A stretch of 64,000 nt of DNA, taken from Saccharomycopsis crataegensis. Its lineage: Eukaryota; Ascomycota; Saccharomycetes; Ascoideales; Saccharomycopsidaceae. Location: contig NW_027043831.1 of the NCBI RefSeq assembly GCF_037102585.1, positions 434,001 through 498,000 on the forward strand, in the 5' to 3' direction. Numbering within the stretch: the first letter of the stretch is position 1; each line of letters begins with the position of its first letter. The position numbers and the translations under genes were made by a program. Under the pieces are notes generated by a model. That model ran no database searches. It saw only the letters and a program-made list of their open reading frames with translations, and was not told the origin of the DNA. Shown one piece after another: positions 30,501 through 42,978 of the stretch.

Positions 30501-31259
30501 CACTTGGCTTGACTTCACTGCAACAGTGTTCCTTTTTTTATTCTTTAACAGAGAAGTCAATGAACAAAAATATTGAAAACATTATTGTTGACGAACTGTA
30601 TTGATTATGAATGATCATTTGTTGTTGAACCGTCGTGCTAACCTCACCAACATCAACATTATTATTGATGATATCTAAAATTAACTGAAATTGAACAATA
30701 AAATAATGCTAAAATTGAACAATATAATAATGCTAAAATTAAATAAATTATTAAGATCAACTGGTGTATTTGGGTTCACATCTCAATTTCCCATTGAATG
30801 AAAACCCCAGCCTTTATAAAAGATCAGAGATAGCGAATCATGTTTTCCTAGCCTCGCGCATGTTTCTATAAAACTGACACTCATGCTCACCGAGGGTTTC
30901 CTAAATAATATAAAAAGGCCAGTACCTATCGGCAATTTATCAATTTATCATGCCAATTTTAATTGTTTGTTTGTTGCTTATTCACAAAGGTGTTTGCCAT
31001 TCCGTATAATTTTAAAGTACGGATGGATGGTCCATGGCTCGGTGTTTTTGCGCTCGCTGCCAATAAATTATTTCTTGTAATGTAAGTTGGCTCTCATTTT
31101 AATATATATGAGATGTTATATTACAATTCATACATTCGTAGTTGTATGAATAAAATAAAAATAAAATGTGGATTAGGTATGAAAATATGCTGGAAAGTTA
31201 TTGCGTGAAGATTTAAAACCAAAAACAAGAAAATAAAACAATTCCAAAAAGTTCGTACT
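30501..31259. other. Unassigned AT-rich sequence in the graveyard
   Basis: No gene was recognised. Part of it, just below 31391, should be LTR of the adjacent Ty3/gypsy fossil, but the far LTR end was not located. A short near-repeat (ATAATGCTAAAATTGAAC) occurs near 30700-30740. Confidence 0.4.
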
Positions 31260-32590
31260 TATTAATATAGTAGTCCGACCTTCTCAGGAGCATTCTAGAC
31301 AGTGCTAGAACGATAGTTTTCGAGAAAGTAATAGAAACTAGTAATAATAAGAAAGTATTGATAATACCTTTAACCATAGATTATGCTGACATCCCTTCCC
31401 TTAGAATCAATCAAGCTTTGGGTGCTGTTTCAAATAAGCATTCACTAGTTGCGCAGCAGTTCTTTTCAAAATCACTAAAGCGGACCCATTCAGTGGATTG
31501 GTCAACGAGGGTTGGCTAATAAAAAGTGGCCCTTTGTCTTTTTCTGATGATTCAAAATTTCAATGATGCCTGCCACTTCAATCGCGTCCTTATAGGCTCC
31601 AAAGGTTGGTGCTTCTGTTATTGGGAGGGCGGTGAGCAAGGCTTCAGTGGCATTATTCTTTCGTCTCAATTGGCAAATGTGGGAAAACAAATTGCACTTT
31701 GCACTTTTTTTTTTCTTTTGTAGAACATGGTGGGAGTTCTAATTCATAATTAATGGCACTGATCTTTTGGTGAATGGTAAAAGGTCCGACAAATTTTGTT
31801 TTCAAATGATCTTTTAAGTTTCTTGTTGTGTGTATAGTATCACCAAATGATAGGAGAAGAACTTCAGCATCAATAAATACAATGTCACCAGCTTCAAATT
31901 CGACGTTCTTGTGTTTGAAATTGTAACTTTATTCTTCAAAACTCTGGTTCATAGCAGCGTTTGCTACATTCCTCATTCTGTCTGTATACTCGGTGATATC
32001 ATCAGAATCGATCGAATATGTTATGAAATTATGATAAAAGATAAATGAGCAACTAATGGTTGAATCAAGCTCAACATCTTGGGATTAGTGAAAGCTTGGA
32101 ATTTTGGCCTGAAATAAAAAGGATAACGTGCGGCACCTTCGCCCTAGACCTTTTCCTTCCCCGAGTCAAGTTTGTAACTAATGGAAAGTGGAGAACTTGG
32201 AGGAAAACCGTGGTCGACTTGATAAGCATTCAAACCTCCTGGATTGGTTTTTTGGTGTACTGTTCAATGTGAATACAGTAAATGGAAGAAGTGAAACCCA
32301 ATCATTATTGTCGGAAACAAACATTCTCAAATAATCTTCCAAAGTTCTAATCGCCCTTTGGGCTTTTCCATTGGATTTATGATGAGCAGTGATTGATAAT
32401 TGTTGCTTGATGTTGAAATTCTCTAATAATTCGGTAACAAGTGAACTGGCAAAAGCAGCTCTAGAAAATTCTAATATCAATAACGGTCCCAAGGCTCGAT
32501 GGTCCAAAAAAAAATTTCATCATCGATAAAAATACTCTTAAGGTTGGTCCAGTCCCCGCTGGATAGATACAATTTCACAAGTTTTCAAAA
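31260..32590 (-). mobile_element. Ty3/gypsy-type LTR retrotransposon fossil, 5'-truncated
   Basis: This is an old minus-strand remnant. Parts seen, in element order: an integrase core piece (about 32178-32590), the pol C-terminal region (about 31400-32000), a polypurine tract at 31392-31402, and the start of the 3' LTR (TGTCAGCATAA, read on the minus strand from 31391). Gag, protease, reverse transcriptase, RNase H and the 5' LTR are absent. It is clearly broken, with several breaks, and looks old. It abuts a long AAT microsatellite next to the VPS10 3' end. Family assignment rests on the integrase piece. Confidence 0.7.
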
Positions 32591-32689
32591 TAATTAGCAA
32601 TAGAACCATCCTTTAAAATTAACATACCCTTCAAAAAAAAAATAAAAAAAAAAAAAAAATAAATAATAATAATAGCAAACAAACAAACA

Positions 32690-32822
<133 letters not shown>

Positions 32823-32902
32823 CTAAACAAGATAAATAACTAGGAAAATGAATATATATATTATCAAACTTTCTAACACATGCTTGATCTTCTTGTATAA
32901 TA

Positions 32903-35900
32903 CTAAAACCCCTGGCCATCATCATCGACCACAAACCTTCTAATCTCTCTGTCTTCGGACTCGGAACGATCATGATACCCTTGTTCCTCTTCATTATCTA
33001 AATAGCCCTCATACACCCGATGATACCGATTTCTATCATTGCTGCCATGATGACGCATTCGATCATTACTTTCTTGGATTAGATCAACCACCATTAACAC
33101 CAACCCCACCCCACCTCTCACGATCTTCTCCCCAAGCCTCATCATGTCTCTTCTGATCAATGCTATCATTGAAATGTCTTTATGCACTTGTAAATACAAG
33201 TACCCTTCTTCTTCTTCTTCTTCTCCGTCTTCACCGCCATCACCTAACCTGATTTGATTATGAAACGTTCCTAGATAAACGTACTTGATCGTCATGTAGC
33301 CAATAATCACCATCCCGGACAATATAATAACCACGAATACCAATAAACGACCACCACGTAATCCAATATGGATATCGTCGAATTGGCGTTGTTTCCCAGG
33401 ACACGCCGTGGTCACCGATCTATCTAGACCCAACCCCAGCTTCGAATCACATTGGGTAATAGACGCCTTACGGTACCCGCTCGGCAATTGGTATTCGACA
33501 ATATCGCTCATTTCTCCACAGAAAACAGAGTACTGCTGCTCAATCACCGATCGCAATTCATCAATGATTTGACATTGCCCATGCTTGTTGGTGAAGTAAT
33601 TGATATCACATTCGAAATCGATCTCGACACAAGTACAATAACCAGCGATTTTCCCATCTTCATCTTTAGGAACCGCGTCCCCAATATGGCATACCGAGTC
33701 GGGTTTTTTCCGGTAATAAATCATCTCTTTCCCAAATAAACATTTTCTATGCTTGTGACCTTCAGGATGGTACGGGGTCCAGGTTTCGAAATCACTCAGA
33801 CCAATATACGGATCGAACTTGCAGTTCCTGTTCAATAACTTCGCGAAATCAACGGGGTAAATCATGGTATGATCAGTATTGAATATCAAAATTTTTTTAG
33901 AAGTATCGGTGTGTACCGTGGCAATTGACGAGATTTCAATAGGAATATCGGTGAAATTGATCAGCTTCCAAGAATTCCCTAAATCAGTAGAATAGTGAAT
34001 TTCTGAAGTGATACCCACCGCATCAATCATAACCATCACCGCTCCACGATCCCCAAATGCAAACTTATGCGGGCCTTTGGCAACCTCTTTCCAAGTGATC
34101 CCGGCATCAAGTGACATAAACGTATCACAATTCTCATAGTTGGCCAACGCCGCCCCGACATTCCCCACCAGCATCAATACTCCTACCGTGGATGGGGAAG
34201 AAATCGATTTATTCTGAAGATCTTTGCCGTGCAAATGTAAAGAACAATCTATTGGGGATTTCCCATGACACAGGTATTTCTTGCCATTAGAATCCTCATC
34301 TGGTGGGGTCAAGTATCGCCAACTTGTCCCATCGTCAAAGGTTATTTGCGATTGAATAATTTTGTCGTTGACGTTGAATCGACTATGATCCTCGGGTTTC
34401 ATAAACCTTCCGGCGTTCAACACCGAATTGACCACCACCACCCCATCGAGACCAAACAAGTTTTGAAATTCCACCCCCGACGACGACCCATTATAATCAA
34501 CATTGGCCTTCATTAAGGTGAATTGGTCCCCGTGGGAATTAGATTTATAAATATCGCCAAACCTTCGACCCTTGTCATTCTTAACATGGTCATTCATCAC
34601 GAAGAATTGGAAATTATCACCACCAGCAGCAGCACCAGCAGCACCAGCTTGTTGGGTATTGAGGTACCCGTAATCTTTCAAATCAAATAATACTAATTGA
34701 TCCTGGTGGAAATTGGATCTATATGGTAATGATTTATTTTTCCAGGTTTCGCCATTATAACTACTAAACAACTGGATTGACTCAGTGGTATCATTGACGG
34801 TCACCCCAATCAACACTTTTTTATGATCGGCCCAAAATGATATCAAGTTGGACAAAATTGGGGTCTCGCTGGCGAAAAAATCATTAGACGATACTAATTT
34901 CCCGTTCCCGTTTTGTTGCAAATGTGAACAATAAATTAAAGCACTATCATCGCCGTTGTCGAGGTGATTACTGGCAAAGACACATCCGAGCATCACATTG
35001 TCTTGTAAAACTTTCCAGGAGTTCCCTAAATCGGTGGAAATATACGACACTGATCGGCCATCACTCACTTTCCCGGTGAAGATTACCCAGTTACGGTGCA
35101 ATTTATTGTATTCGATTTGCAATGCTGATAAGATCTCCAGGTCTTGTTCTTGAAGTGGCATCATAAAACTTCTCCAATGATACCCATTATCATGAGAATA
35201 AATGACTTTGCTCTGCAATGTGATCAACGATACTCTTCCGTTATCCAAATCCACAGAATAATTAATGATATCGTAAGCCGACCCCACTTGGTGCCAATCA
35301 ACACCGTGTGAATAAGAAACGAATGCTTTGTTAGTGGAAGTTAGCATGATAATTACTTCATCGTCCTCGTTGTTTTTTGGGTTATTTGTGGATAATAAAT
35401 AATCAAATTTTTTAACAAACCCATCGAGTTCGAAAAACCAAGTATCAGCCACGTCATTAGCTTCATCATCATGGTACTTGGTAGCCTTTATTGCTTTGGC
35501 CAATTTTTCTGATGGGTTAGTATCTTTATAATCATCATCTTCCATGCCATCATAGTTGGCACACGGAGTCTCGACGTTTTCATCAAGTTTTAACCCGTTA
35601 ACAGCAGTACACAAATTACCATCCTTGATCATATACCCACTAGGTTGCCAATACGCTTTGGTCTTGCCATCACAGAATTCATCCGATAAAAACCCCGCGG
35701 TTAATTCAGTCTTGTTGGTGATACAATTGCCATCAATGTCGGGGTAAAAATCAATGGCACATTCGTAATCCAATTGGGTGCAGTCACAAGGTTCTTTGGT
35801 GACGGAATTGATTTCGCCATCATTACTGATTCTGCAAACGGTTTCTGGGTTACGGCGTTGAAATGATTGTCGAAACCCATTGAAACAATGATCGTTGGCA

Positions 35901-37573
35901 GTAGTCTCGACAAAAAACTGGCCGAAATCTTTGGCAAGGGAACATTTGGGGAGACTTTCCAACAACTCGGTGAAATCTAACTGGATAATTTCACAGGCTG
36001 GTTGGGAATCAATAGAATCGGTGATCAACACGAATTTCCCCGAAGATTCACCGGGAGCGTTGATTAAATCGATGAATTTCCGTGGACCATTGTTCAGTAA
36101 CTCGTAAGATTCCCATGTGGCGCCAAAATCTAAAGAGTATTTTATAACCAGCGAGTCTTTGGAGGAGTCAGGAACCGCCACGATAAGGGTGCCCTGGTTA
36201 CCAAATTGGAAAAGGTGCGGACCATCCAATACTTTATGCCAATCGATCCCGTTGGAGGTGGAGATCCAAGTATCACCATCGGCGTAATTTTCCAATTTTT
36301 CTCCAAGGTTGCCAACTCCCATTATCACCGACGGAATGAATGATGAACGGTACTTACGTTCCACATGGTTGATATTTGTAGATTTCCGGATGATGGAGTG
36401 TAAATTTAATTGTTGTTGTTGTTGGTTGGATCGAATTTGCAAATTCTGCCATTGGTCGCCGTTATCAAAGGTTATCATGGTATTCAATCGCAATTCTTGG
36501 TCGAGGTTTTCAATTATTGTTTGGCCATTGGCGATCTGATTGGTCATGATGATCCCGTCGATTGGTGAAATGGGTTCATAGTCTATTAAACCGTTGGGGT
36601 TTCTATGGACGAAATTCAAAGACTCGGTGACGGAGATTTGATTTTTCATGACGTTGAATGACACTTTGAATAATTTCCCCATTTGGTCGTTTAATTTTTG
36701 TACCAACATGATGGTGTTTTGGTATGAGGATTTGACAAGATGATAATCTTGGATATCTGTAAATTCATGCGACGCCCAAACCGACCCATTGGAAGAGAGG
36801 TGGATTTTATTAGCGCCGGTGCCAATGTATAAGTTGTCGTAATAGTGGACCTGGTTAAGTTGCCCATCGCTCAATAAGGTTTCGTAGTCGTCGTTGTCAA
36901 ACCAGTTTCTAGAGAGGATCAAGGATCCGGCACCGGTTACACAAATGACTGCTGGTTGAGCTTCATCGATGAACAAGCAGGTTGTGGCGACCTGCAATTT
37001 ATTTGATGTTTTGAAATCATCTTGGGTGTAGTAAAATTGTTTCAAACAGTACCCATCGATATTATTGTCAATACAATTCTCGATGGCTGACAAGTATGAT
37101 TTTCTGGAGTTTTGTTTGAAACTCAAGGGATAAGTTTCGTTGAAATTATTTAGAATGACGTCTTTGCTCAGCAATTCTTGGGAATTGTACATTTCTATCC
37201 TGTCGGCTACTCGTACGACCTCCCAATCTTTACCGTAATTCTGTGATTTGAACATGGCATTGGTGTTAGTGGTCAACAACAATTCGCCATCGATGAAGTG
37301 ATTTTTGATCAATTTGAGCAATTTGGGAGAGCTGGGTAGTTTCTGGTGAGGATGTTTTTGTTTATTGTTATAATTGGAAATGATCTTATCGGTATCTACT
37401 GCGTGCCATTTGCCGCCAAAGTCCTTGGAGATCATTACTTGATCGTTGGAGTGCTGGATGAATAGCACGTTGGGGGATTTGGAGAATATTATGAGTTCTT
37501 CATTGACGATGCCACCGAACCTGGTGGTGGTGATTTTGGGGTGGGCAAAGTTGGCATTTAACGAGGGATTGTC

Positions 37574-37619
<46 letters not shown>

Positions 37620-37702
37620 CTGGTGTTTATTTGGGGGGCTGATAAGGTAGGGGTGGTGAGGCACAATAGGAGCAGGATGAGGAGGAGTGGGGATGATTTC
37701 AT
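32903..37702 (-). CDS. VPS10: Vacuolar protein sorting receptor Vps10 (sortilin family)
   Basis: This type I receptor (1599 residues, S. cerevisiae 1579) carries carboxypeptidase Y and other hydrolases from the Golgi to the endosome. It has a signal peptide at 1-21 (LLLILLLLCLTTPTLSA), then a run of about 15 serines encoded by a GAT/TCA repeat. Two VPS10 luminal domains follow. They contain many Asp-box strands (SKDFGGKWHAV, TFDNGDQWQNL, STDLGNSWKVL, SLDAGITWKEV) and 10CC Cys-rich modules (CDCTQLDYECAIDFY and CTCVEIDFECDINYF). One transmembrane helix at about 1405-1430 (LLVFVVIILSGMVIIGY) precedes a cytosolic tail of about 165 residues with acidic clusters and several Tyr residues (GYLYLQV), candidate sorting signals. 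Confidence 0.95.
37579..37619. repeat. (GAT)n microsatellite inside VPS10
   Basis: This trinucleotide tract encodes the poly-Ser run just after the Vps10 signal peptide on the minus strand. Confidence 0.95.
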
Positions 37703-37836
37703 TTTATTATTTGTATTTTGTGGTATTTGTAAAGTGACCGGGAGGGCATCTGGCAGTCTGTTTGTTTGTTCTAGTGGCGATGATGATGATGATGATGATA
37801 ATCGGTTTGATTTGCGGTCGGGAAACTAATTAATCG

Positions 37837-37884
<48 letters not shown>

Positions 37885-38053
37885 GGTTTTTTATCCTTTA
37901 AATTACAGCTGTAGAGAAAAAAAAAACAAAAGAATAGAAAATTAGTGAGGTTGATTGATTAGATTGAGGTGTCAAGAATGGGGAGTGCCATGGGTGTTGA
38001 TTGTCATTCTTGTTGATGATGATTTTATACTGGTGTGGTGTGTAAATATATAA

Positions 38054-38088
<35 letters not shown>

Positions 38089-38737
38089 TGTTAGGATGCC
38101 ATACATATCACATATCATCTTGTGCTGCTGGCTGGAGAAATGGTGATTATTGATGGGGCGACAGATAGATACCCTTGATTGGTTTAATATTGTCAGATCT
38201 GCGGAGGGAGGGGGTAATTTACAGCTAATGTTGAGAGATTAATTATATCGTGTGTTTTTTTTGTTTGTTTGTTTGCTTTTCTTTTGTTTGAGAAGAGCAG
38301 AAAATGACTCGGATTTGGCCTTTACCCTTACACCCATAAGTGGTGATAGATGGGATATAGAAGTATCCACCAAGATGGCTGTGAATTCACCCACCACCTG
38401 AAACGCACTTACTTACTAATTAAACAAACCACAGGAAAAGAATTCGAAGGAAACGAAATGGAAAACGAAATGGAAAACGAAATGGAAAACAAAATAGCGA
38501 CAACAATGTCAAGAAAATAATAAAAAATATCGCGGTTTGCACCACCACCTCCTGTAAGTCGGCAAAAACGACTTGACTACTATCGTAATGCTAATAGAAA
38601 AAAAAGAAAAGAAACAGAAAAAAAAAAGGCCACTAAAGAAAGCTTCGATACACCCACCCTAATTAATATAATTAACCATCGAAGCAGCATTAGCATTAGC
38701 ATTAGCATTCCCTTCTGTGCCAATTTCAGGTCAGAAG

Positions 38738-38769
<32 letters not shown>

Positions 38770-39178
38770 GATTTTTTTTTTTTTTTTTTTTTCTGATTTC
38801 TCCTAATAAATTGCTTTCTCTCTGTACTTTACTTTACTCTACTTTACTTTCCTTTACTTTACTTTTCTTTTCTTTTCTTTTCCTTTTCTTTCCTTTCCTT
38901 TCCTTTCTCTATCTTGGGGATATTTATATTTGATAATTGATAATTGTTTGTTTTGGTATTTGACATTTGACATTCGATAATTGTAATGAATTAGTAACCC
39001 CTTCCTCACCACCACCAACGACAACCAACAAAAGGGAAATACATAAATAAATACATACATACCATACCATACCATACCATACCATACCATACCATACCAT
39101 ACCATACCATACCATACCATACCATACATTTACCCTACACTGCACTATACTATACCACAAATGACTTGAACACAAAAG
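37703..39178. other. Repeat-dense divergent region VPS10 / JJJ3
   Basis: This 1.5-kb divergent gap has no gene. It holds a T run of about 43 (37838-37880), (TA)n at 38056-38085, three GGAAAACGAAAT units near 38450-38490 and a GCATTA run at 38685-38710. An A run and T run (38735-38791) could pair, and a CTTTA/CTTTT run (38825-38912) and (CCATA)n follow. Confidence 0.8.
39058..39125. repeat. (CCATA)n pentanucleotide tract
   Basis: About 13 copies of ATACC/CCATA lie 54 bp upstream of the JJJ3 ATG. Frames reading WYGMV repeats across it are artefacts. Confidence 0.97.
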
Positions 39179-40087
39179 ATGAGTTTCCCCAATGATAACG
39201 ACCTTACTTCTACAACTCCTGTCTCTTCAAACAGTGAAATCGACCCTATCAGTCCTGTCAGTATCAGTGAAATAAACAGCCAGCCTGGCCACCATCATAT
39301 CTACGCTAATAGCCCATCGACAATATACATGGACAGCCACCACCACAACCATCACAACCATCACAACAGCAACCCCCGGCCAACCGAAGGCCCACCGCTG
39401 CCTCACAGTGGAAGTAATTCACAACAATACGACCCTACTTATCACAAAATCTCTCCTCCTCCTCCTCCTCCTCCTCCTCCTCCTCCTCCTCCTCCTCCTT
39501 CCAACGACTTCCAATACCTCACCCATTACCAAGTGCTAGGGATTTCCCAAAACGCGGATTTACAAATCATCAAGAGTGCATATCGCCATTTATTCTTTGC
39601 GTATCACCCAGACAGAACCGGCGATCATTCGGCTCAAAACATTGATTTCATCACCAGACTCCAAGCAGCTTATCAAGTATTGTCCGACGATTTGTCCAGA
39701 AAGACTTATGATCTCCAATTGACCAACACCGCCGCAAAATCAAATTTAATCAGCTGCCAGCAAGCCGATGGGTTGGAAACGTTCAGTCTTGATACGTTTA
39801 CATTCACCGAGCAGTTTGACCAGAACCGGGTGTTGTGGCAAAAAGACTGTCCTCGTTGCAAGCTGCAGAACAGCATCAATTTGAGTGATTGGGACTTGGA
39901 GAATTGCGGGACAAAAGTCGATAACGAAGGTGGGTACTTGATTGTGGTGCAGTGTGGTGCCTGCAGTATTTGCATCAATGTCAGTTACTACGATTTGGAT
40001 GATGAGGACGGTGATGATGAGGAAGAGTGGCCAAAGCCAACTACAACAACAACAACAACATCATCATCATCATCACCAACATCGTGA
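39179..40087 (+). CDS. JJJ3: Diphthamide-synthesis J protein Dph4/Jjj3
   Basis: This J protein with a CSL-type zinc domain supports the Dph1-Dph2/Dph3 radical step of diphthamide formation on eEF2. It has 302 residues. The N-terminal third is low-complexity: a His/Asn-rich stretch and about 15 prolines from a CTC/CCT repeat. The J domain at about 112-182 starts LTHYQVLGIS, has HPD at 143-145 and ends SRKTYDLQL. It aligns well with yeast Jjj3. The zinc domain has CPRC near 222 and CGACSIC near 260. The tail is acidic, then Thr/Ser-rich. The N-terminal extension is longer than in S. cerevisiae Jjj3 (172 residues). Confidence 0.88.
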   Translation: MSFPNDNDLTSTTPVSSNSEIDPISPVSISEINSQPGHHHIYANSPSTIYMDSHHHNHHNHHNSNPRPTEGPPLPHSGSNSQQYDPTYHKISPPPPPPPPPPPPPPPSNDFQYLTHYQVLGISQNADLQIIKSAYRHLFFAYHPDRTGDHSAQNIDFITRLQAAYQVLSDDLSRKTYDLQLTNTAAKSNLISCQQADGLETFSLDTFTFTEQFDQNRVLWQKDCPRCKLQNSINLSDWDLENCGTKVDNEGGYLIVVQCGACSICINVSYYDLDDEDGDDEEEWPKPTTTTTTTSSSSSPTS

Positions 40088-41017
<930 letters not shown>

Positions 41018-41656
41018 ATGACTTCTATTGAGAACCTTAAGTCTTTTGGTACGTATTATCTCTCTCATATTGGTGATTTGATTTTCATAAAAAGATCCCC
41101 GGCGTTCTATGTCATTATTCAATACTCTTCTTCATAACAGGCGGCTAAATCTATTATTACGATGTGGGGATTATCCATAATAACATACATTTATTTTCCT
41201 TGTATAATAATAAATAATACTTTGCCCCCCCCCCCCTGACTCGATGATGACATTCACCCACCCACCGGCCGGGGCGCTACAACAATGATTATCATTCCTA
41301 CTTTGCCACCCTCCTAACACTCTCTTCTGACATACCTTACTTACTAACACTCTCCAGATCCATTCGCCGACACTGGTGACGACGATTCTCAACCAACTAA
41401 CTACCTCCATATCCGTATCCAACAAAGAAATGGACGTAAAACTTTAACCACTGTACAAGGTTTGCCAAGTGAATACGACTCTAAACGTATCTTGAAAGTT
41501 TTGAAGAAAGACTTTGGTTGTAACGGTAACGTTGTCAAAGACGAAGAATTGGGTGATGTTATCCAATTGCAAGGTGATCAAAGAGCTAAAGTTTTGGAAT
41601 TTTTGACTACTCAATTAGGGCTCAAGAAGAAAACCATCAAGGTCCACGGTTTCTAA
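41018..41656 (+). CDS. SUI1: Translation initiation factor eIF1 (Sui1), one intron
   Basis: eIF1 monitors start-codon selection on the 40S subunit. The gene model is exons 41018-41048 and 41358-41656, giving 109 residues (S. cerevisiae 108). Exon 1 encodes MTSIENLKSF and one base. The 309-nt intron has GTACGT, TACTAAC at 41342-41348 and CCAG. Exon 2 continues DPFADTGDD, then HIRIQQRNGRKTLTTVQG, KRILKVLKKDFGCNG, VIQLQGDQRAKV and ends KVHGF, all near-identical to yeast Sui1. The C-terminal frame from 41462 alone would lack the essential N-terminus. In several yeasts SUI1 lies close to the MAT locus, as here. Confidence 0.95.
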
Positions 41657-42418
41657 GAGAAATATTATTATTATTATTATTATCATAATCATCATCATCA
41701 TCATCAACCATTGCTTTTTTTTTCAATTTATTTTATTTGTCACTCTCCCCATAGCGTGTGAGTTCTTGACTGACATTTTAAATAATTGCTTGACGGTATC
41801 CCATTAAAATTTTCCAACAAACTGATACTTATTGCTGTTATTATTGTCCAAAAGACAGTTTTAGTATTTTATCAAAGTTGGAATATTAGTTTTGCTAGCT
41901 TGCTTGCTTGCTTGCTTTTTTTTTTTTTTTTTTTTTGTGTGTTTGTGTCTGGTGGCTCAAATTTTAATCAAGTAGTTTGTTTGCATCAGGTCATTATCCT
42001 TTTTTTATTCTTATTTATTATTATTATATATATATATATCATCTAGTTATGGAAGTCGATATAGTACCGAGAAATATAATGCTGAGTATATAGAATATAT
42101 TTAATATTTATTGTAGTGGTGATTATTATATGTTGAAATGGGTGAGTCATTTGAGAGTTTCATTATTGATATTCTTCCATTGACAGTCAGTCAGTCAGTT
42201 CATTGACATAGGTCAATCTAATTTTCGGAGGATACGAGATAAGAAATATCATAACAAGAGATATAGAAGAGATAAAAAAAAAATATATGTAACAAACATC
42301 ATATCAAATGATACAAGATAAGAAAAAAACCTCAATCATCAAAAAGATACACCGCAAGAAATACCCATCCCATATACCACAAAAAGTCAGAATCATCTAA
42401 TATCTATCTATCTGTTTG

Positions 42419-42450
<32 letters not shown>

Positions 42451-42978
42451 AATAGTAGCTCCCCCAGAAGGAATTAATAAATCCAAATATATAAAAAAAA
42501 AAAAATTCAAATATATAAGATGATTCCCAAATCTTTCAACAACCACAAAAGTTAGTAAACTATATACCATTTAGTAGTATATATCGATATATATATATAT
42601 ATATATATGAGTTCATCTGCCAATCATTTTATTGATCTGATCATTGGGAGGATCTCAACCTTTACGTCAATCCAACTAATCTTGCCTATTTATCCTATAC
42701 TTACAAATGGAATATGGAATAATATTACTCTCAATGAGGATTCATATTTTAAACAAACCCATTCCTTTGTCTAATAAAAACACACCTCATTTCCAAAATT
42801 AAGATAGGTCTCTCCCAATACAGTCACAGTCAATAAATAATAATAAAAAACCATTTTAACACACATAATATACACACAAGCCATTCATCACATTTCAGCT
42901 ATTAAATAATAATACATTTTTTGTTATATAATACATAAGCCACTTTCAGTCAATAATATAAATATATACAGTCATTCA
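41657..42978. other. Convergent gap SUI1 / LCAT-like gene
   Basis: This 1.3-kb AT-rich gap between two 3' ends has several microsatellites: ATT/CAT repeats at 41660-41705, a GCTT run with T run at 41901-41935, ATCT repeats at 42400-42450 and (AT)n near 42589-42608. No gene was seen. Confidence 0.6.

Noticed and set aside
38854-39175. Frames with WYGMV repeats
   Set aside because: They are translations of the CCATA tract upstream of JJJ3.
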